A stretch of 64,000 nt of DNA from NCBI GenBank assembly GCA_946807835.1, contig OX327693.1, positions 11,115,501-11,179,500 on the forward strand, given 5' to 3'. Below are positions 1 through 12,600 of the stretch, in pieces (positions within the stretch are counted from its first letter, which is position 1; each line of letters opens with the position of its first letter). Below the pieces are notes generated by a model. It made no database searches. It saw only the letters and a program-made list of their open reading frames with translations, and was not told the DNA's origin. Made by a program: the position numbers and the translations under genes. This stretch comes from Ailanthus altissimus (lineage: Eukaryota; Streptophyta; Magnoliopsida; Sapindales; Simaroubaceae).

Positions 1-16
1 AGAGTTTGGTCTAATA

Positions 17-520
17 ATGCTAGAGAATATTTTAATCAAGTGTTGTCACCATTCTTCAAAGAGAAATGAATCATTCAAGAGTCTCATGTGTCAACACACA
101 ACAAAACGGAGTAGTAGAAAGAAAAAATGGTCATCTTTTAACTGTTACTCGAGTTTTTCTTTTTCAAAAAAATATTCCAAAGAATTATTGGGGAGAAGCT
201 GTCGTAACCACTAAACATCTGATTAATAGATTACCCTTTAAAGTTTTTTATTATAACAGTCTCATGCAACTATTTTTCAAATTTTATCCTGACTTAAAAA
301 CAACTAATCTTCTAATTTTTAGGGTTTTGAGTGTATGTCATTTGTTTATATTCATTCGAATAACTGTAAAAAACTTGATCTGAGAGCTCTTAAGTGTATT
401 TTTGTTGGGTATTCTTCTACATAGAAAAGGTATAAGTGTTATCATCCTTCGACAAAATGATTCTTTGTCTCTGTTGATGTAACATACGTTGAAAATGAAA
501 ATTACTTTCAAATCTCTATC
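17..520 (+). pseudogene. copia #1 integrase C-terminal part (broken)
   Basis: Read across frames, this encodes the second half of a copia integrase: an NAREYF catalytic-region motif near 20-40, the H-S/T-P-Q-Q-N-type motif with the E-R-K-N run near 90-130, a W-G-E-A-V-like stretch near 190 and N-R-L-P near 225. The linker with K-L-D and a G-Y-S-S-type motif follows to about 500. At least one frameshift (near 65) and a stop near 380 break it. Integrase inserts the cDNA copy into the genome; this remnant cannot be translated whole. Confidence 0.75.
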
Positions 521-823
521 TTTAGGGAGAGACAACATTTATGGAAGATAAGGATAGAGATTTTTTTTAATTTGATCTTTCGTACTCCTCATCCTCAAAA
601 TCAAAATTTGGATCATTTACCAAATAAATCATCATCACCATATCCAAGCAGTTTTGGTCAAGTGGCAATTGATAAACAGATTTAAAGTACTATATGCCCA
701 TTGTAGGTATATTCAAGAAGGAAAGAACCTCTTGTTCAATCAATGTAAGTTCTTAATTCATAATCAATTTCTAGTATTGATAATGTTGAGATAACTCCTA
801 ACTCTGAGTATTATGATAGTAAT

Positions 824-1911
824 GTGCCTGTTGTTGCTAATGATGATGATCTTCCTATTGCAATTAGAAAGGGGACTAGAAAATATACCCAAAGGCTTGA
901 ATATCTATTGTCTCACTTTGTATCCTATGAAAAGCTGTCTAGTGGTCATAAAAATTTTCTTATTCACTTCAACATTAATATTATCCCAAAAAATGTTTCT
1001 GAAGCTTTGGGTAGCAAAGAGTGGAAAGAAGCTATGAAGATTGAAATGGATGCTCTTGAGAAGAACAAAACCTAGGACTTGGTGGAATTACCTCCAGGAA
1101 AAAAGTTAGTGGGATGTAAATTTCATCGTGAAATATAAGGCAGATGGATCACTTGAACGGTACAAGGCAAGGTTAGTAGCAAAAGGGGTATACTTAAACT
1201 TATGGGATAGATTGTCTTGAAACATTTGCTCCTGTTGCAAAAATGAATACAGTAAGAATCTTATTATCTTTAGCTGCTAATCATGGCTGGAGTTTGCAGC
1301 AGTTTGATGTAAAAAATGCCTTTCTACATAATGATCTTGATGAAGAAATCTATATAGAGGTACCTCAAAGGTTTGAGTTAGAAAAGAACAAGGTGTGTAA
1401 GTTGAAAAAGGCATTATATGGCTTAAAACCGTCACCCAAGGCTTGGTTTGACAGATTTGCTAGAGTAATGAATGCTTTGGGTTTCAAACAAAGTCAAGGT
1501 GATTACACATTGATTATTAAACATTCTGCTTTAGGGGAACTTACAACTTTATTAGTCTATATGGATGACATAGTGGCAACTGGAGATGACTTGCAAGGAA
1601 TGAAGACATTGAAAAAGTATTTATTGCAAGAATTTGAGATTAAAGAACTCGGTAGGTTAAAATAATTCCTCGGCATTGAAGCAACTCACTCTCCACATGG
1701 AATCTTTATATCACAACATAAATATGTATTGGATCTATTAACTAAGACAGGGAAACTAGGGTATAAATTAGTGGAGACACCCATTGAATCAAATCACGAA
1801 CTTTGTGAATCATCAGAAGATGAAGTGGTGGATAGAAAATCCTATCAAAGATTGGTTGGTAAACTAATCTATCTTTCCTACATCAGATCAGACATAGCTT
1901 ATGCTATATGA
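824..1911 (+). pseudogene. copia #1 reverse transcriptase (broken)
   Basis: This is the RT domain of a copia Pol. It opens with the pre-RT stretch L-P-I-A-I-R-K-G near 850. Later come the E-A-L-G-S-K-E-W-K-E-A-M region (about 1000-1040), the F-D-V-K-N-A-F-L-H block (about 1300-1330) with a catalytic aspartate, K-A-L-Y-G-L-K near 1410, and the Y-M-D-D active-site box near 1558-1569. The C-terminal part runs through a Y-Q-R-L-V-G-K-L-I-Y-L motif near 1845-1880. In-frame stops near 1072 and 1664, and a frameshift near 1110-1200, disable it. The longest open piece, 1243-1665, includes the Y-M-D-D box. Confidence 0.88.
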
Positions 1912-2004
1912 GTGGTAAGTCAATTTATGCACAACTGAAAAGAAGTACACCTTTAAGCAGCACATCAAATTCTACAATACTTAAAAGGTACTCCAGGAAA
2001 GGGA

Positions 2005-2490
2005 ATGTTGTTTACAAGAGGTAATGAATTGACATTGGAAGCATACACAAATGTAGATTATGCTAGATCAGTTGATGATAGAATATCAACTTCAGGCTAT
2101 TGTACATTCCTTGGAGGCAATCTTGTAACATGGAGAAGCAAGAAGCAAAATGTGGTAGCTAGATCAAGTGCAGAAGCTGAGTTCAAAGCTATGGCATTAG
2201 GAGTTTGTGAGCTTTTATGGTTGAAAATAATCTTGGAAGACTTGAAGATTGCATGAGGACCTATGAAACTGTATTGTGATAATAAGTGAGTTATTAATAT
2301 TGCACATAATCCAGTACAACATGACCGCACCAAGCATGTGGAAGTAGATAGACATTTTATAAAGGAGAAGTTTGAAAGTGGATTGATTTGTACTTCATTT
2401 GTATCAACCGAATGTCAACTTACAAATGTATTAATTAAAGGATTAAATGGTTCTGCATTCTAGTCTATTGTTGGCAAGTTGGGAATGGAA
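2005..2490 (+). pseudogene. copia #1 RNase H domain (broken)
   Basis: This matches the copia RNase H that follows RT. It has a Y-T-N-V-D-Y-A first-aspartate motif near 2043-2063, then S-T-S-G-Y-C-T-F-L-G near 2090-2115. The S-S-A-E-A-E-F-K-A-M block with the catalytic glutamate is near 2163-2195. After a stop at about 2254, other frames carry Y-C-D-N-K and a T-K-H-V-E-V-D-R-H-F block (about 2272-2355). The enzyme removes RNA from the RNA-DNA hybrid during cDNA synthesis; here it is inactive. Confidence 0.85.
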
Positions 2491-2510
2491 AATATCCACT
2501 CACCAGCTTA

Positions 2511-2692
2511 AGGGGGAGTGTTAGAGTTAATAATAATGGTATTAGTATGCAGATGCTAGAGTCAACAATTACGGTATTGGTGTGCAGATTTTTCAGCTTA
2601 TTACAGCCATGTATTATAGCTATATATTCCCTGTAATTAGGACTAAGATTAGTTTCTTTTTCTTATAAATTAGTGTACATATGTTAGACAAA
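2511..2692 (+). repeat. copia #1 polypurine tract and 3' LTR
   Basis: The purine run AGGGGGAG (2511-2518) directly precedes TGTTAG at 2519, the standard polypurine tract/LTR junction of plant copia elements and the priming site for plus-strand DNA. The LTR start is well supported. Its end is not: I place it near 2692 because copia #2 coding sequence reappears on the other strand at about 2700. That gives a short LTR of about 170 bp. Confidence 0.6.
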
Positions 2693-2699
2693 ATGCAAG

Positions 2700-3448
2700 T
2701 GAGATTTAGTCATACTTTGTTAAAAGGTTTTCAAAATAAACAAATTAAGCAAGAGGATATTTTGTAAAGTCCTTTTACCTGTTCGAAAAGCAATAGGAAG
2801 ATCAAGATCGAAATACTCTGGTAGTGTAGAACGATCTTGATTGGAGGTTGTTGCTTGGATGGAAAATGTGTCTCAAGTTAGAGAATCAACCTCTTGACTG
2901 GATTGTTAATGATTTCTTTTACATACATATACTTTCATGGGCTTTTTTTGTAGGAGTTATAGAAGTAGGAATAGGTATGATGGAAATGAGGAGAGGTATG
3001 GTGGATGATATGATGTTAGATTGAAAACTTGATCCTTTTTCTGAGAAATAAGGGGTAGACACAATAAAGGTGACATCAACACTAACATAGGTTTTTCCAA
3101 AAGTGAATTAAGACACTTATAGCCCTTTGAGTTCTAGAATAATCAAGAAAGACACATTTAATGATCGTGGGGAAAACTTAACATGAAGATGAAACATATA
3201 ACAAAACAAACACAATTGAAGATATGCGGTGGAAGAGAAAAAATAGGTTTATCTGGAAACAAAATAGAATGTGGTGCCTTAAATTTAAGAATAGAAGAGG
3301 GAAGTCTATTTATAAGATAACATGAAGCAAGAAGAGCTTCCTTCCAAAATTTAGATGAAACCTTCATATGAAATAGAATTGTTCTGCCAATATCTAATAA
3401 ATGTTTATTCTTGTTTTTAGCCACTTCATTTTGTTGAGGAGTACTCAT
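2700..3448 (-). pseudogene. copia #2 integrase C-terminal part and integrase-RT linker
   Basis: The open piece 3158-3448 starts with the S-T-P-Q-Q-N-E-V-A motif and includes the F-W-K-E-A and N-R-L-P-S motifs of copia integrase. Beyond its stop, other frames keep recognisable blocks: an F-L-x-Y-S linker block near 3090-3130 (minus) and an L-P-E-Y-F-D-L-D-L-P-I-A-F run near 2780-2815, the usual lead-in to RT. RT itself is cut off at about 2700. Confidence 0.78.
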
Positions 3449-3753
3449 AAGGGGATGAGGTTTGATGAATAACTCATTGTTTTCTACAAAATTTAGAAAG
3501 TGCAGAGTGACATATTCTAAGGCATTATTAAAAGGAAAAATTTTAATGAAGACGCCAAATTGAGTTTTTATTTAACTAAAAAAAAGATTCAAATACATAA
3601 AGAACTTTAGATCATTCCTTTAAAAGATATAATCATGTAGCACAAGAACAATCATCAACAAAGGACACCAAATATCTAAAATCATGGCCATTAGGTAAAC
3701 AACGTGTACCCCAAACTTCGGAATGTATTAACTGAAAAGGTTGCGAACTTATT

Positions 3754-4014
3754 TTATTGACTCGGGAAGGAAAAGAGAAACGATGATGTTTCCTGATGAT
3801 GTTTTCCTAATTGACATGACCCGCACTCAATACTAGAAGCAACATGAACTGGTAAACCCATCTTCTTGAGAAGTTGAGTTGGTGGATGTCCTAATTTGTA
3901 ATGTCGTTGCTCAAAAGAAACGGAGGAAGAAAGTGCATGATCGAAGGATGATAAGGTGCTAGAGAGGCGATACATTCCATTTACTTCATGTCCTCCATCA
4001 ATCGTCTTCCTCAT
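3754..4014 (-). pseudogene. copia #2 GAG-pre-integrase (zinc-binding) domain
   Basis: This 86-codon open piece has the GAG-pre-integrase pattern: a Y-R-L-type start, then H-Y-K-L-G-H-P with later C-G-S-C-Q-L-G-K-H. That is the H-H-C-C zinc-binding motif that opens copia integrase. It sits directly upstream (minus sense) of the integrase remnant at 3158-3448, as expected. The piece ends at a stop at 3754. Confidence 0.75.
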
Positions 4015-4029
4015 ACCAGGATCCTGAAA

Positions 4030-5345
4030 TACACAGTGAGACGGAATAAATATAATGGAATAGTATGGTTTTTGGTTAATTGACTAATTGATAAAAGATT
4101 GATGGGAAATTTAGGTACATAGAGAACTGAAGAAAGAGAAAGATTAGATTGGCGAAAACAATTCATATTCCCATAACATGGGTTTTAAAACCATTTGCCA
4201 AGATTACCGACGATGGTTTAGGACATGAGGAATAAGAACTAAAAACAGAGAGATTACCAATCACATGTGATGAAGCTTTAGAATCAATTATCCAAAGAGC
4301 ATAACTGGAAGAAAAGAAACTAGTAGAGGTACGTGATTAGGCTAATGTTGCTGTAGAAATTGTTGAGGATCCTTTAGTTGGGTGATTACTAACTATCTTA
4401 GATTATGGTAATTGAAAGAATTGAGGATTACTATAAGAGGGAGGTATAGATGCAAAAGAATTCTCCACTTATAAGCATTCTCTTCTTCATTATAATGAGT
4501 CTAATCGGCCCATTTTGGTTTCCCAACGCTTCTTAGAAAGATGGTTAGTTCAACCATAATGAATACATGGAACATGACCTCCTTGTCCTCGACCACGTCT
4601 ATGACCTCATTCTAAGAATTGCCCTCGCCCACTGCTAGTAAAAGCAAGTGCAAATGCTTGGTAGGTTGACTTTATAGTAGGCAGTCTCTTAAGATGGGCA
4701 TAAATTTCTTTTATTGTGGGAAATTCTCTCACTTAGAATACTATTCTTTGGCGCTTTCATAAATTGGATTTAGACTAGAAAGAAACCTTGCTAACAATAA
4801 TTCTTCTCGTTGTTTCTGAAGAGTCACTTTATCAATAGTAGGGGGATGATATGACTTGAGTTCTCCCCAAAATCTCACTCAAAGATTTATCCTCCATGTT
4901 GTGACTTGAGTTCTCCCTAAAATCTATCACTCAAAGATTTATCCTCGTTGACATGAGAGAAAAAGAGCATAAATATCACAAATTTTAGATATAGTTTTGG
5001 CTTGCCCAAATCGATCTTGAAGAGTCCCAAAGTTCTTTGGTGGTATCAACCCACATAGTGCTAGAGGCAATAGATTGTTCCATAATATTCCACAACCACA
5101 TGGCAACCATAGTGTCTTCTTGGCACTATTTAGAGAACTCCTTAGAATCTTTATATGGTGGATCGGTAGTCAAATATTTCTCCTTCCCAAGTAGTCAAGT
5201 ATTTCTCTACTCTTAACCGTAACAGAAAATTATTCTCTGTTAATTTGACAGCCGTAATTGACACACCAATACCAGGAGGAGTAATTGATACCCAACTACA
5301 GGAGTAGAAGACAAGAAAGCAGCCATATTGTAACTAAAATTCATC
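4030..5345 (-). pseudogene. copia #2 gag remnant with zinc knuckle
   Basis: On the minus strand, from about 5345, a gag-like start is visible with P-G-I-G-V-S-I-T and K-L-T-E-N-N-F-L-L motifs (about 5210-5290). A W-V-D-T-T-K-E-L-W-D motif follows near 5020-5070. Near 4530-4570 a C-x2-Y-G-x4-H zinc-knuckle remnant is read as C-I-H-Y-G; its second cysteine is a tyrosine. There is no long open frame. A duplicated stretch of about 55 bp lies near 4856-4945. Gag forms the virus-like particle; this copy is dead. Confidence 0.6.
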
Positions 5346-5670
5346 AATAATAACTTATTTTCAAAAGTCAATTAGAATAAATGTGGGCAGAAAACTGATC
5401 TGAGGTAAAGCAAAACAAAAAAAAAAAGGCAATTTTCTGATAGGTGTGGGAGGACTATTCTGGCGACCGTAAAGGAAGGATTATAGGGTTTTTGATGGCT
5501 GGCCTTTTCTGAAATTTCTAGTGTATGCAGTGTTGTTTACTGTTGATAGTTGATGGCAGGGTTAAAAATAAAAAGAAAAAAAAAAAGGTGCAGCAGTTAG
5601 GGTATTTTTTTTTCTTCTTTTAAAAAAAAAGTCAAGAGAAGAAAACGTGAAGGCAGTTAAGGACCTCTCT

Positions 5671-5682
5671 TCTCCAATACCA
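5671..5682 (-). other. copia #2 primer binding site
   Basis: Immediately inside the 5' LTR, the minus strand reads TGGTATTGGAGA, a diverged form of the TGGTATCAGAGC primer site, complementary to initiator tRNA-Met, used by plant copia elements. Its place next to TGTGAACA, the LTR end, fixes the element orientation. Confidence 0.6.
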
Positions 5683-5849
5683 TGTTCACATAGTGAGATT
5701 GAAAAAGAGAGAGTTATACTGTACAATATTTATAGGAGAAACCAGAACATAAAATAAGAAAATATTAAATAAGACTAGGAAAACTAATATGACTTAAAAG
5801 TAGGAATAAACTAATTAAATCCTAAACCTTTCTTAATTAGGTTTTAACA
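5683..5849 (-). repeat. copia #2 5' LTR, 167 bp
   Basis: The segment begins TGTTCACA and ends TTTTAACA on the plus strand, giving TGTT...AACA inverted ends. A promoter-like TATAAATATTG (minus sense) is present near 5725-5735. It abuts the primer site at 5682. Beyond it, 5850 onward is PDS intron sequence, so this is where the element joins host DNA. Confidence 0.68.
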
Positions 5850-6059
5850 CACATTTTAGTGCTGACTGGCTTGCGAACTTTTCAAGTGGTTAGACATGAC
5901 CATGTGGTGTAAAGCTATTTTGAAATTCCTTTTCAGGTTATGCAGAGTTGTGGAGTAGTTATTCTTTAACATCTATTTGATGTTACTTTCCAGTTTTAAT
6001 AAATTTTTCCTTTCATTGCATATTGAGTTCCATTGCTGTACCCACTTTTCTTCTTGCAG
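5850..6059 (+). other. PDS intron, 3' portion
   Basis: Between the copia #2 LTR and the first visible PDS exon lies intron sequence ending in a pyrimidine-rich tract and TTGCAG at 6054-6059. The preceding PDS exon is not present here, so this intron spans at least the whole first 6 kb of the window if the upstream exons still exist. Confidence 0.7.
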
Positions 6060-8314
<2,255 letters not shown>

Positions 8315-8663
8315 AGGCCATTAATTTCAAGGCAGACTTTATAACAGCTGCTAAGGGTCATCTAAAGATTGATTGGAGCTTGGATATCAAAGGTAATGAA
8401 AAGATATGGATGTGATTGTTAATTGAAAGGCAAAAAAAGAAAAGGAAATTGTAATGTAACTGAAAAAATCTATCAAGCTCTTCAATATTGATTTATCTCT
8501 CATGGAAGCATATGAAATTTTGAACTCCTCTCTTTTGATTTTTTGTGATGATCATTTTAGTGTGGGAGGTCTTTTACATGAGAATCATTCTATTTAGTCA
8601 CTGTAGTTTACTTTAATACATGTTTTATCTTTTTTTTTGGGTGTGTGTGGGGACAGTTGATGA
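8315..8663 (+). other. PDS 3' untranslated/downstream region
   Basis: No ORF or repeat is recognised. The stretch after the PDS stop is the likely 3' UTR; I see no convincing polyadenylation signal. It ends at the left terminus of the MITE at 8664. Confidence 0.4.
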
Positions 8664-9022
8664 TAGGGGTGGGCAAAAAATTGAGAAATCGAAACGGACT
8701 CAAAAAATTCAATTGAATTGGTCGGTTTGGTTTAGTTTGGTTTTTCTCTTGGCTAGTTTGGTTTTTTTCTTGGTTTTATAATTTAAAAAAAATTAAAAAT
8801 TCAATTTAATTTTTTATTTCAAGCTACTGAACTAAGAATTGAACCGAAAAATTAAATTTAAAAAAAAAAATAAAAAAATCGAACCGAATCAAAAATAAAT
8901 TTAATTTAAGCCAATTTGAAGGCAAGTCGAAAAATCAAATCGATTCTATTCATTATTTTTTTTGTTTGATTTTCGATTTTATTTTTCAAAAATCGAATCA
9001 AATTAGTTTTGTCCACCCTTAA
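8664..9022. mobile_element. hAT-type MITE with 8-bp target duplication
   Basis: It starts TAGGGGTGGGCAAAA and ends TTTTGTCCACCCTTAA, imperfect terminal inverted repeats of the hAT type. The flanks GTTGATGA (8656-8663) and TTTGATGA (9023-9030) match at 7 of 8 bases, as expected for the 8-bp hAT target duplication. The 359-bp interior is AT-rich with palindromic ATCGAA and GGTTTGGTTT runs and no coding potential. It lies about 350 bp downstream of PDS. Confidence 0.72.
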
Positions 9023-9182
9023 TTTGATGAAGTAGCAATTATATATATCATTCTTTTCTTTAGTGTCACTTCATCTTCTATTGTGTCAGCGGTTGTGTGT
9101 GGGTAGTTGATGAAGTAGCAATTAATTATATCATTTTTTTTTTTAGTATTCACTTTATCTCTAATGTATCAACGGTTTGTTA
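9022..9182. repeat. two-unit tandem duplication of about 80 bp
   Basis: The unit beginning TTGATGAAGTAGCAATTA occurs at about 9024 and again at about 9105. Each is followed by a T-rich stretch, a CACTT...ATCT block and a GTGTCAGCGGTT/TGTATCAACGGTT block. The MITE target duplication matches the start of both units, so the MITE inserted at the edge of this pre-existing duplication. Confidence 0.6.
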
Positions 9183-9289
9183 TTTTTTACTAGTCGAGTG
9201 TTTGTTATTGATTCAAAAGATTAGTCTATTAAATAATATTATTTATTCATATATACTTAAAATTTATTTAATTTTTATTTGACGTAGAA

Positions 9290-11830
9290 GTGACATTCTC
9301 CTTCATTCAATCACGAGACGTTCTTGTAATGGTTTGATACAAATTTAAGGGTCAATTTAGCTCATCTTCTTGAGGTTAGGAGAATTATGACTCACACAAT
9401 AATCTCTATTAAGATTCAAGACATAAGTTTTTAAGATCCACTTGACTTATATTGCGTATCTCTTTAGAAACATTGATGACTTATATTTTACGTGACAATT
9501 TTTATTGGGATGATTTTTAAGGTCTATATGCCAATGAAAATTCGAGTGTGTTTTAATATCACTTGTCATGATTCAAATGTTTACTATTAATTCAAAAAAT
9601 TAACCTGTTAGGTAATATTGTTTATTTATTTATATATATTTAAGATTCATCCAATGATTTTTAATATAAAACATGGCACAATGCTAGCTGTGACCATTTA
9701 CCTCCTCTTGTATTTAATATAAACTCATAAAATGTTCTAATATTTCATATATTAAAGGACTTCCTGACATTAGTAAAATCAAAATTTTATGTTCTAATAT
9801 TTCATATATCCAAAGGACTTCTGACATTAGTAAAATCATAATTAAGCTTTAGAAGTAATTTTAAAATGTTTATGTTATAACTAATAAAAAATATTTTTTA
9901 TTTTTTATTCCTTTTGTGTAATATAAAACATTAGAGTAAATAATAATTAAATTTAAAAAATAATTTTGAATTAATTATGTAATTAATAATTTTTAAATAA
10001 TTAATATTTATTTGAGATAATTTATCTATATTTTTTTTATAGAATAAGTTAGTTTTAAATATTAGAAATTAACGGTGCGTCTGTTGGGGGCCTATATCAT
10101 TTATCCCAATAATTAAAGAGGCTACCAAACTAAGGATGAACCATTTTGAGGCCTATCTTTAAAATCTTAAGGTATGTTTGACAACCTGCACTATATTGTA
10201 TTATCTTAAGAGTATCTATGAATTTTTTTTTATCATATGTTTGATTTTAAAATTAAAATGGGTTGTATTGTATAAAATATAAAATAGCACAATTCAGGAT
10301 AGGAGAAATTGACCTTTGCAGAGAATATGGACGAGTGCAGATTACACAACTTTGTTTTATGTAATAGTTTATTTAAATAAATAAATTATTTTAAATAATA
10401 ATATATGATAAAATAATATCATTTTAAAACATCCAACAATAATAATATATATGATAAAATAAAATTATTTTAAAAGTTTTATTCACTTTATTTCTCTTCA
10501 ATTTTATTTTCTCTCACTTTATCTTATTACATTTTGATGCTCATATATTTATAAAATAAATATAAAAATCTTTAAAAAAATTTATTTCTTAAAAAAGAAC
10601 GAATTCAAATGTCTTGTAGATAGAGAAAATATCTAAAAAGCATAATTATTTAATTATCTATTACTTAATTAATAAAAATTAATCTATTCATTTATGGTTA
10701 AAAAAGAATATTGTGATCTATGAAAATTTTTCAATTACTTTTAACCTTTTCTTAATGTTAATGTTATTTTTATTTAACAAACTAATGCACCATTTCGAAC
10801 AAAATATAGCTACACTTGAATCAATCAAGAATAAATCTGGTTTAGGTAAGACCCTTGAGATCAACTGAGGCCATATTATAAGGAGATGGTAGAACTTTGG
10901 TAATATAAATTATTATGATGGTTATTGGTGAAAAATTTTGCGTTGACTTATTGGGTATAGAAAAACTCTTAACAACTCTATAAATTGTACTATTTTGATC
11001 AAATTCAAAAAAGTTTTAGATATTAGTGATGCAATGAACCTTCATATTTTTATCATGTGTGTATTGAATTATTTAAAGGTACGTACATGATAAGAATTTA
11101 GTAAAAAGGGTGCAAGTGCAACACATTGGGAGTATATAAAATTTACTCATTATTAAGCTTTTAATATGTATACTTTTCAATCAAATCAGGTAAAAATCAA
11201 TATATAAACATGTATTTCAATCTCAATTATTAGAATAATCCCCGTAACAGGGTTGTATGATTTTCTTTTAAAAAAAATAATTAAGTTCGATCATGCAGAG
11301 TTTTAATAATTCTATTTGATTCTAATATTAACAATTCTAAAGTGTAATATTAACGAATACATTCAATAATATTACATTTAGTGATGATAAATATATATAT
11401 ATATATATTACAATATTTTATAAAAGAAGTGGGACGCAGTAAAAATAGCCAGGCCTTTCTGACTCGTGGTCGTGGATAAGAACTTTTGAGTGAAGAATGT
11501 GTAATTGCGTGCAGAGAGGGAGATATATATTTCGTATCCTCAGTTGCCTGTTGATTCATTCATCTTGATCCAGCTGTGAATTCGAAGGAGAGCAGTTTTG
11601 GCAACCTCAGTTTTATTTTCCTTCAATCTTTCTTGGAGTACTAAGTTGAAAAACATCCCCTACCTGACTATGTTCATTTCATCACTTGAAATTCAAGCAA
11701 AACCTTGCTCTCTTTTTAGAATATTACGCCCGACGCCTTACATCTTTTAATGCAGGTATTATTTTATTAATACCCTTTTTCGATGCTGAGATCTGAGTTA
11801 TCACCCTGACCCTCTTCATTTAACTTGTCC
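9290..11830. other. AT-rich intergenic region without recognised gene
   Basis: This is low-complexity AT-rich sequence with short simple repeats, including (TA)n at 11392-11409. I see no ORF with homology I recognise. A local duplication at 9732-9838 is listed separately. Confidence 0.5.
9732..9838. repeat. tandem duplication, period about 57 bp
   Basis: Two copies of a unit starting ATGTTCTAATATTTCATA occur at 9732 and 9789. Each contains AAAGGACTT and ends in a shared GACATTAGTAAAATCA. They differ by a few substitutions and a 1-2 base indel. Confidence 0.7.
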
Positions 11831-11840
11831 TGGGTCCTGG

Positions 11841-11849
11841 CTATAAATT
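11841..11849 (+). promoter_or_regulatory. TATA box of the DVL/RTFL gene
   Basis: CTATAAATT lies 145 bp upstream of the ATG at 11994, followed by a pyrimidine-rich stretch suited to a transcription start 25-35 bp further on. This would give a 5' leader of roughly 120 nt. The assignment is positional. Confidence 0.5.
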
Positions 11850-11993
11850 CACTAAACCCTTAGTCTCCCTATTATCTTTTCTCAGTTCTCACCCGTCTGC
11901 CTCTTTCTTTTTAGCTATATATATCTAGCTATTCTTTTCTTTAAATATTTCTTATTTTAACAATTACATATAAATATAATTAACTAAAACAAT

Positions 11994-12194
11994 ATGGCTC
12001 AGCTCCAATTTCACCAACAAAATAAGCGCTTTACAAGCACAACCGCCCACCATGCCCCAGCAAAGAGATCAAAGGGACATGGGTTTACTAGAAAATGTGC
12101 TTCTTTGGTGAAGGAGCAACGTGCCAGGATTTACGTTCTTCGTCGCTGTGCCACCATGCTCCTTTGCTGGTACATTCATGGAGATGATTACTAA
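11994..12194 (+). CDS. DEVIL/ROTUNDIFOLIA-like (DVL/RTFL) small polypeptide
   Basis: A 66-residue intronless ORF. The C-terminal half carries the RTF/DVL domain: F-T-R-K-C-A, then L-V-K-E-Q-R-A-R, then R-R-C-A-T-M-L-L-C-W. This conserved block of about 30 residues defines the family. The N-terminal part is polar, basic and variable, as usual. In Arabidopsis these membrane-associated micropeptides alter organ shape and cell proliferation when overexpressed; the role of this gene is inferred. The start is the first ATG after a plausible TATA box at 11841, and the length is typical. No neighbour is functionally linked. It is one of only three host genes visible in the window. Confidence 0.88.
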   Translation: MAQLQFHQQNKRFTSTTAHHAPAKRSKGHGFTRKCASLVKEQRARIYVLRRCATMLLCWYIHGDDY

Positions 12195-12600
12195 GTTTCC
12201 AGTATTATCGTTTATTGTTATTGCTATTGTTATTGTTATTATTTTGGATTTGTGTTCCTCCTATCAGCTTTAATCCTCCATTAGGCTGATCGAGCTCTCT
12301 GGTTTTAAGGGCTGAGCGTGGTCGTTCTCGTCACATTTTCCTAACGTGTCAGTTTATTTTTCTTTTTGACCCCAATTGGTGAAATTTCCAAAGGGGTTTG
12401 TTTTTTGGCACTGGAGAAGTTTCTGCGCCACACTGTTGCTTTCCATTTCTGACCACCAGAGTTCTGAGCAGTAATAATGGAGCTCGCGTCGCGTGTGTTT
12501 TTGTCAACTGATGCAAGTTGCATGGTAAATGAAACTACTATAAATTTGTAACGAAATAAACTGTTGCACACTTTCTTTCTGTTGTTTTCCAAGTAATGTG
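12195..12600 (+). other. 3' untranslated region of the DVL/RTFL gene (probable)
   Basis: Non-coding sequence after the stop, with an AATAAA-type signal near 12554-12559 that could end the transcript. A minus-strand open stretch at 12341-12592 shows no family resemblance and is treated as chance. Confidence 0.35.

Larger units (their letters stand above)
1..2692 (+). mobile_element. Ty1/copia retrotransposon #1, degenerate, 5' part outside window
   Basis: The order integrase, reverse transcriptase, RNase H, polypurine tract, LTR start is that of a plant Ty1/copia element. The frame is broken: an integrase frameshift near 65 and in-frame stops near 1072, 1664 and 1909. The gag and protease end lies before position 1. 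The right edge is estimated from where coding sequence of the opposite-strand copia #2 resumes (about 2700), so this element appears to sit inside copia #2. It cannot be autonomous. Confidence 0.85.
2693..5849 (-). mobile_element. Ty1/copia retrotransposon #2, minus strand, interrupted by copia #1
   Basis: Read on the minus strand the order is 5' LTR (5683-5849), tRNA primer site (about 5671-5682), gag, GAG-pre-integrase, integrase, then the linker to RT. The remaining RT and RNase H are missing because coding sequence stops at the edge of copia #1, which is inserted in the opposite orientation. The missing half and second LTR may lie left of position 1. Multiple stops and frameshifts show it is old. 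Confidence 0.8.
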
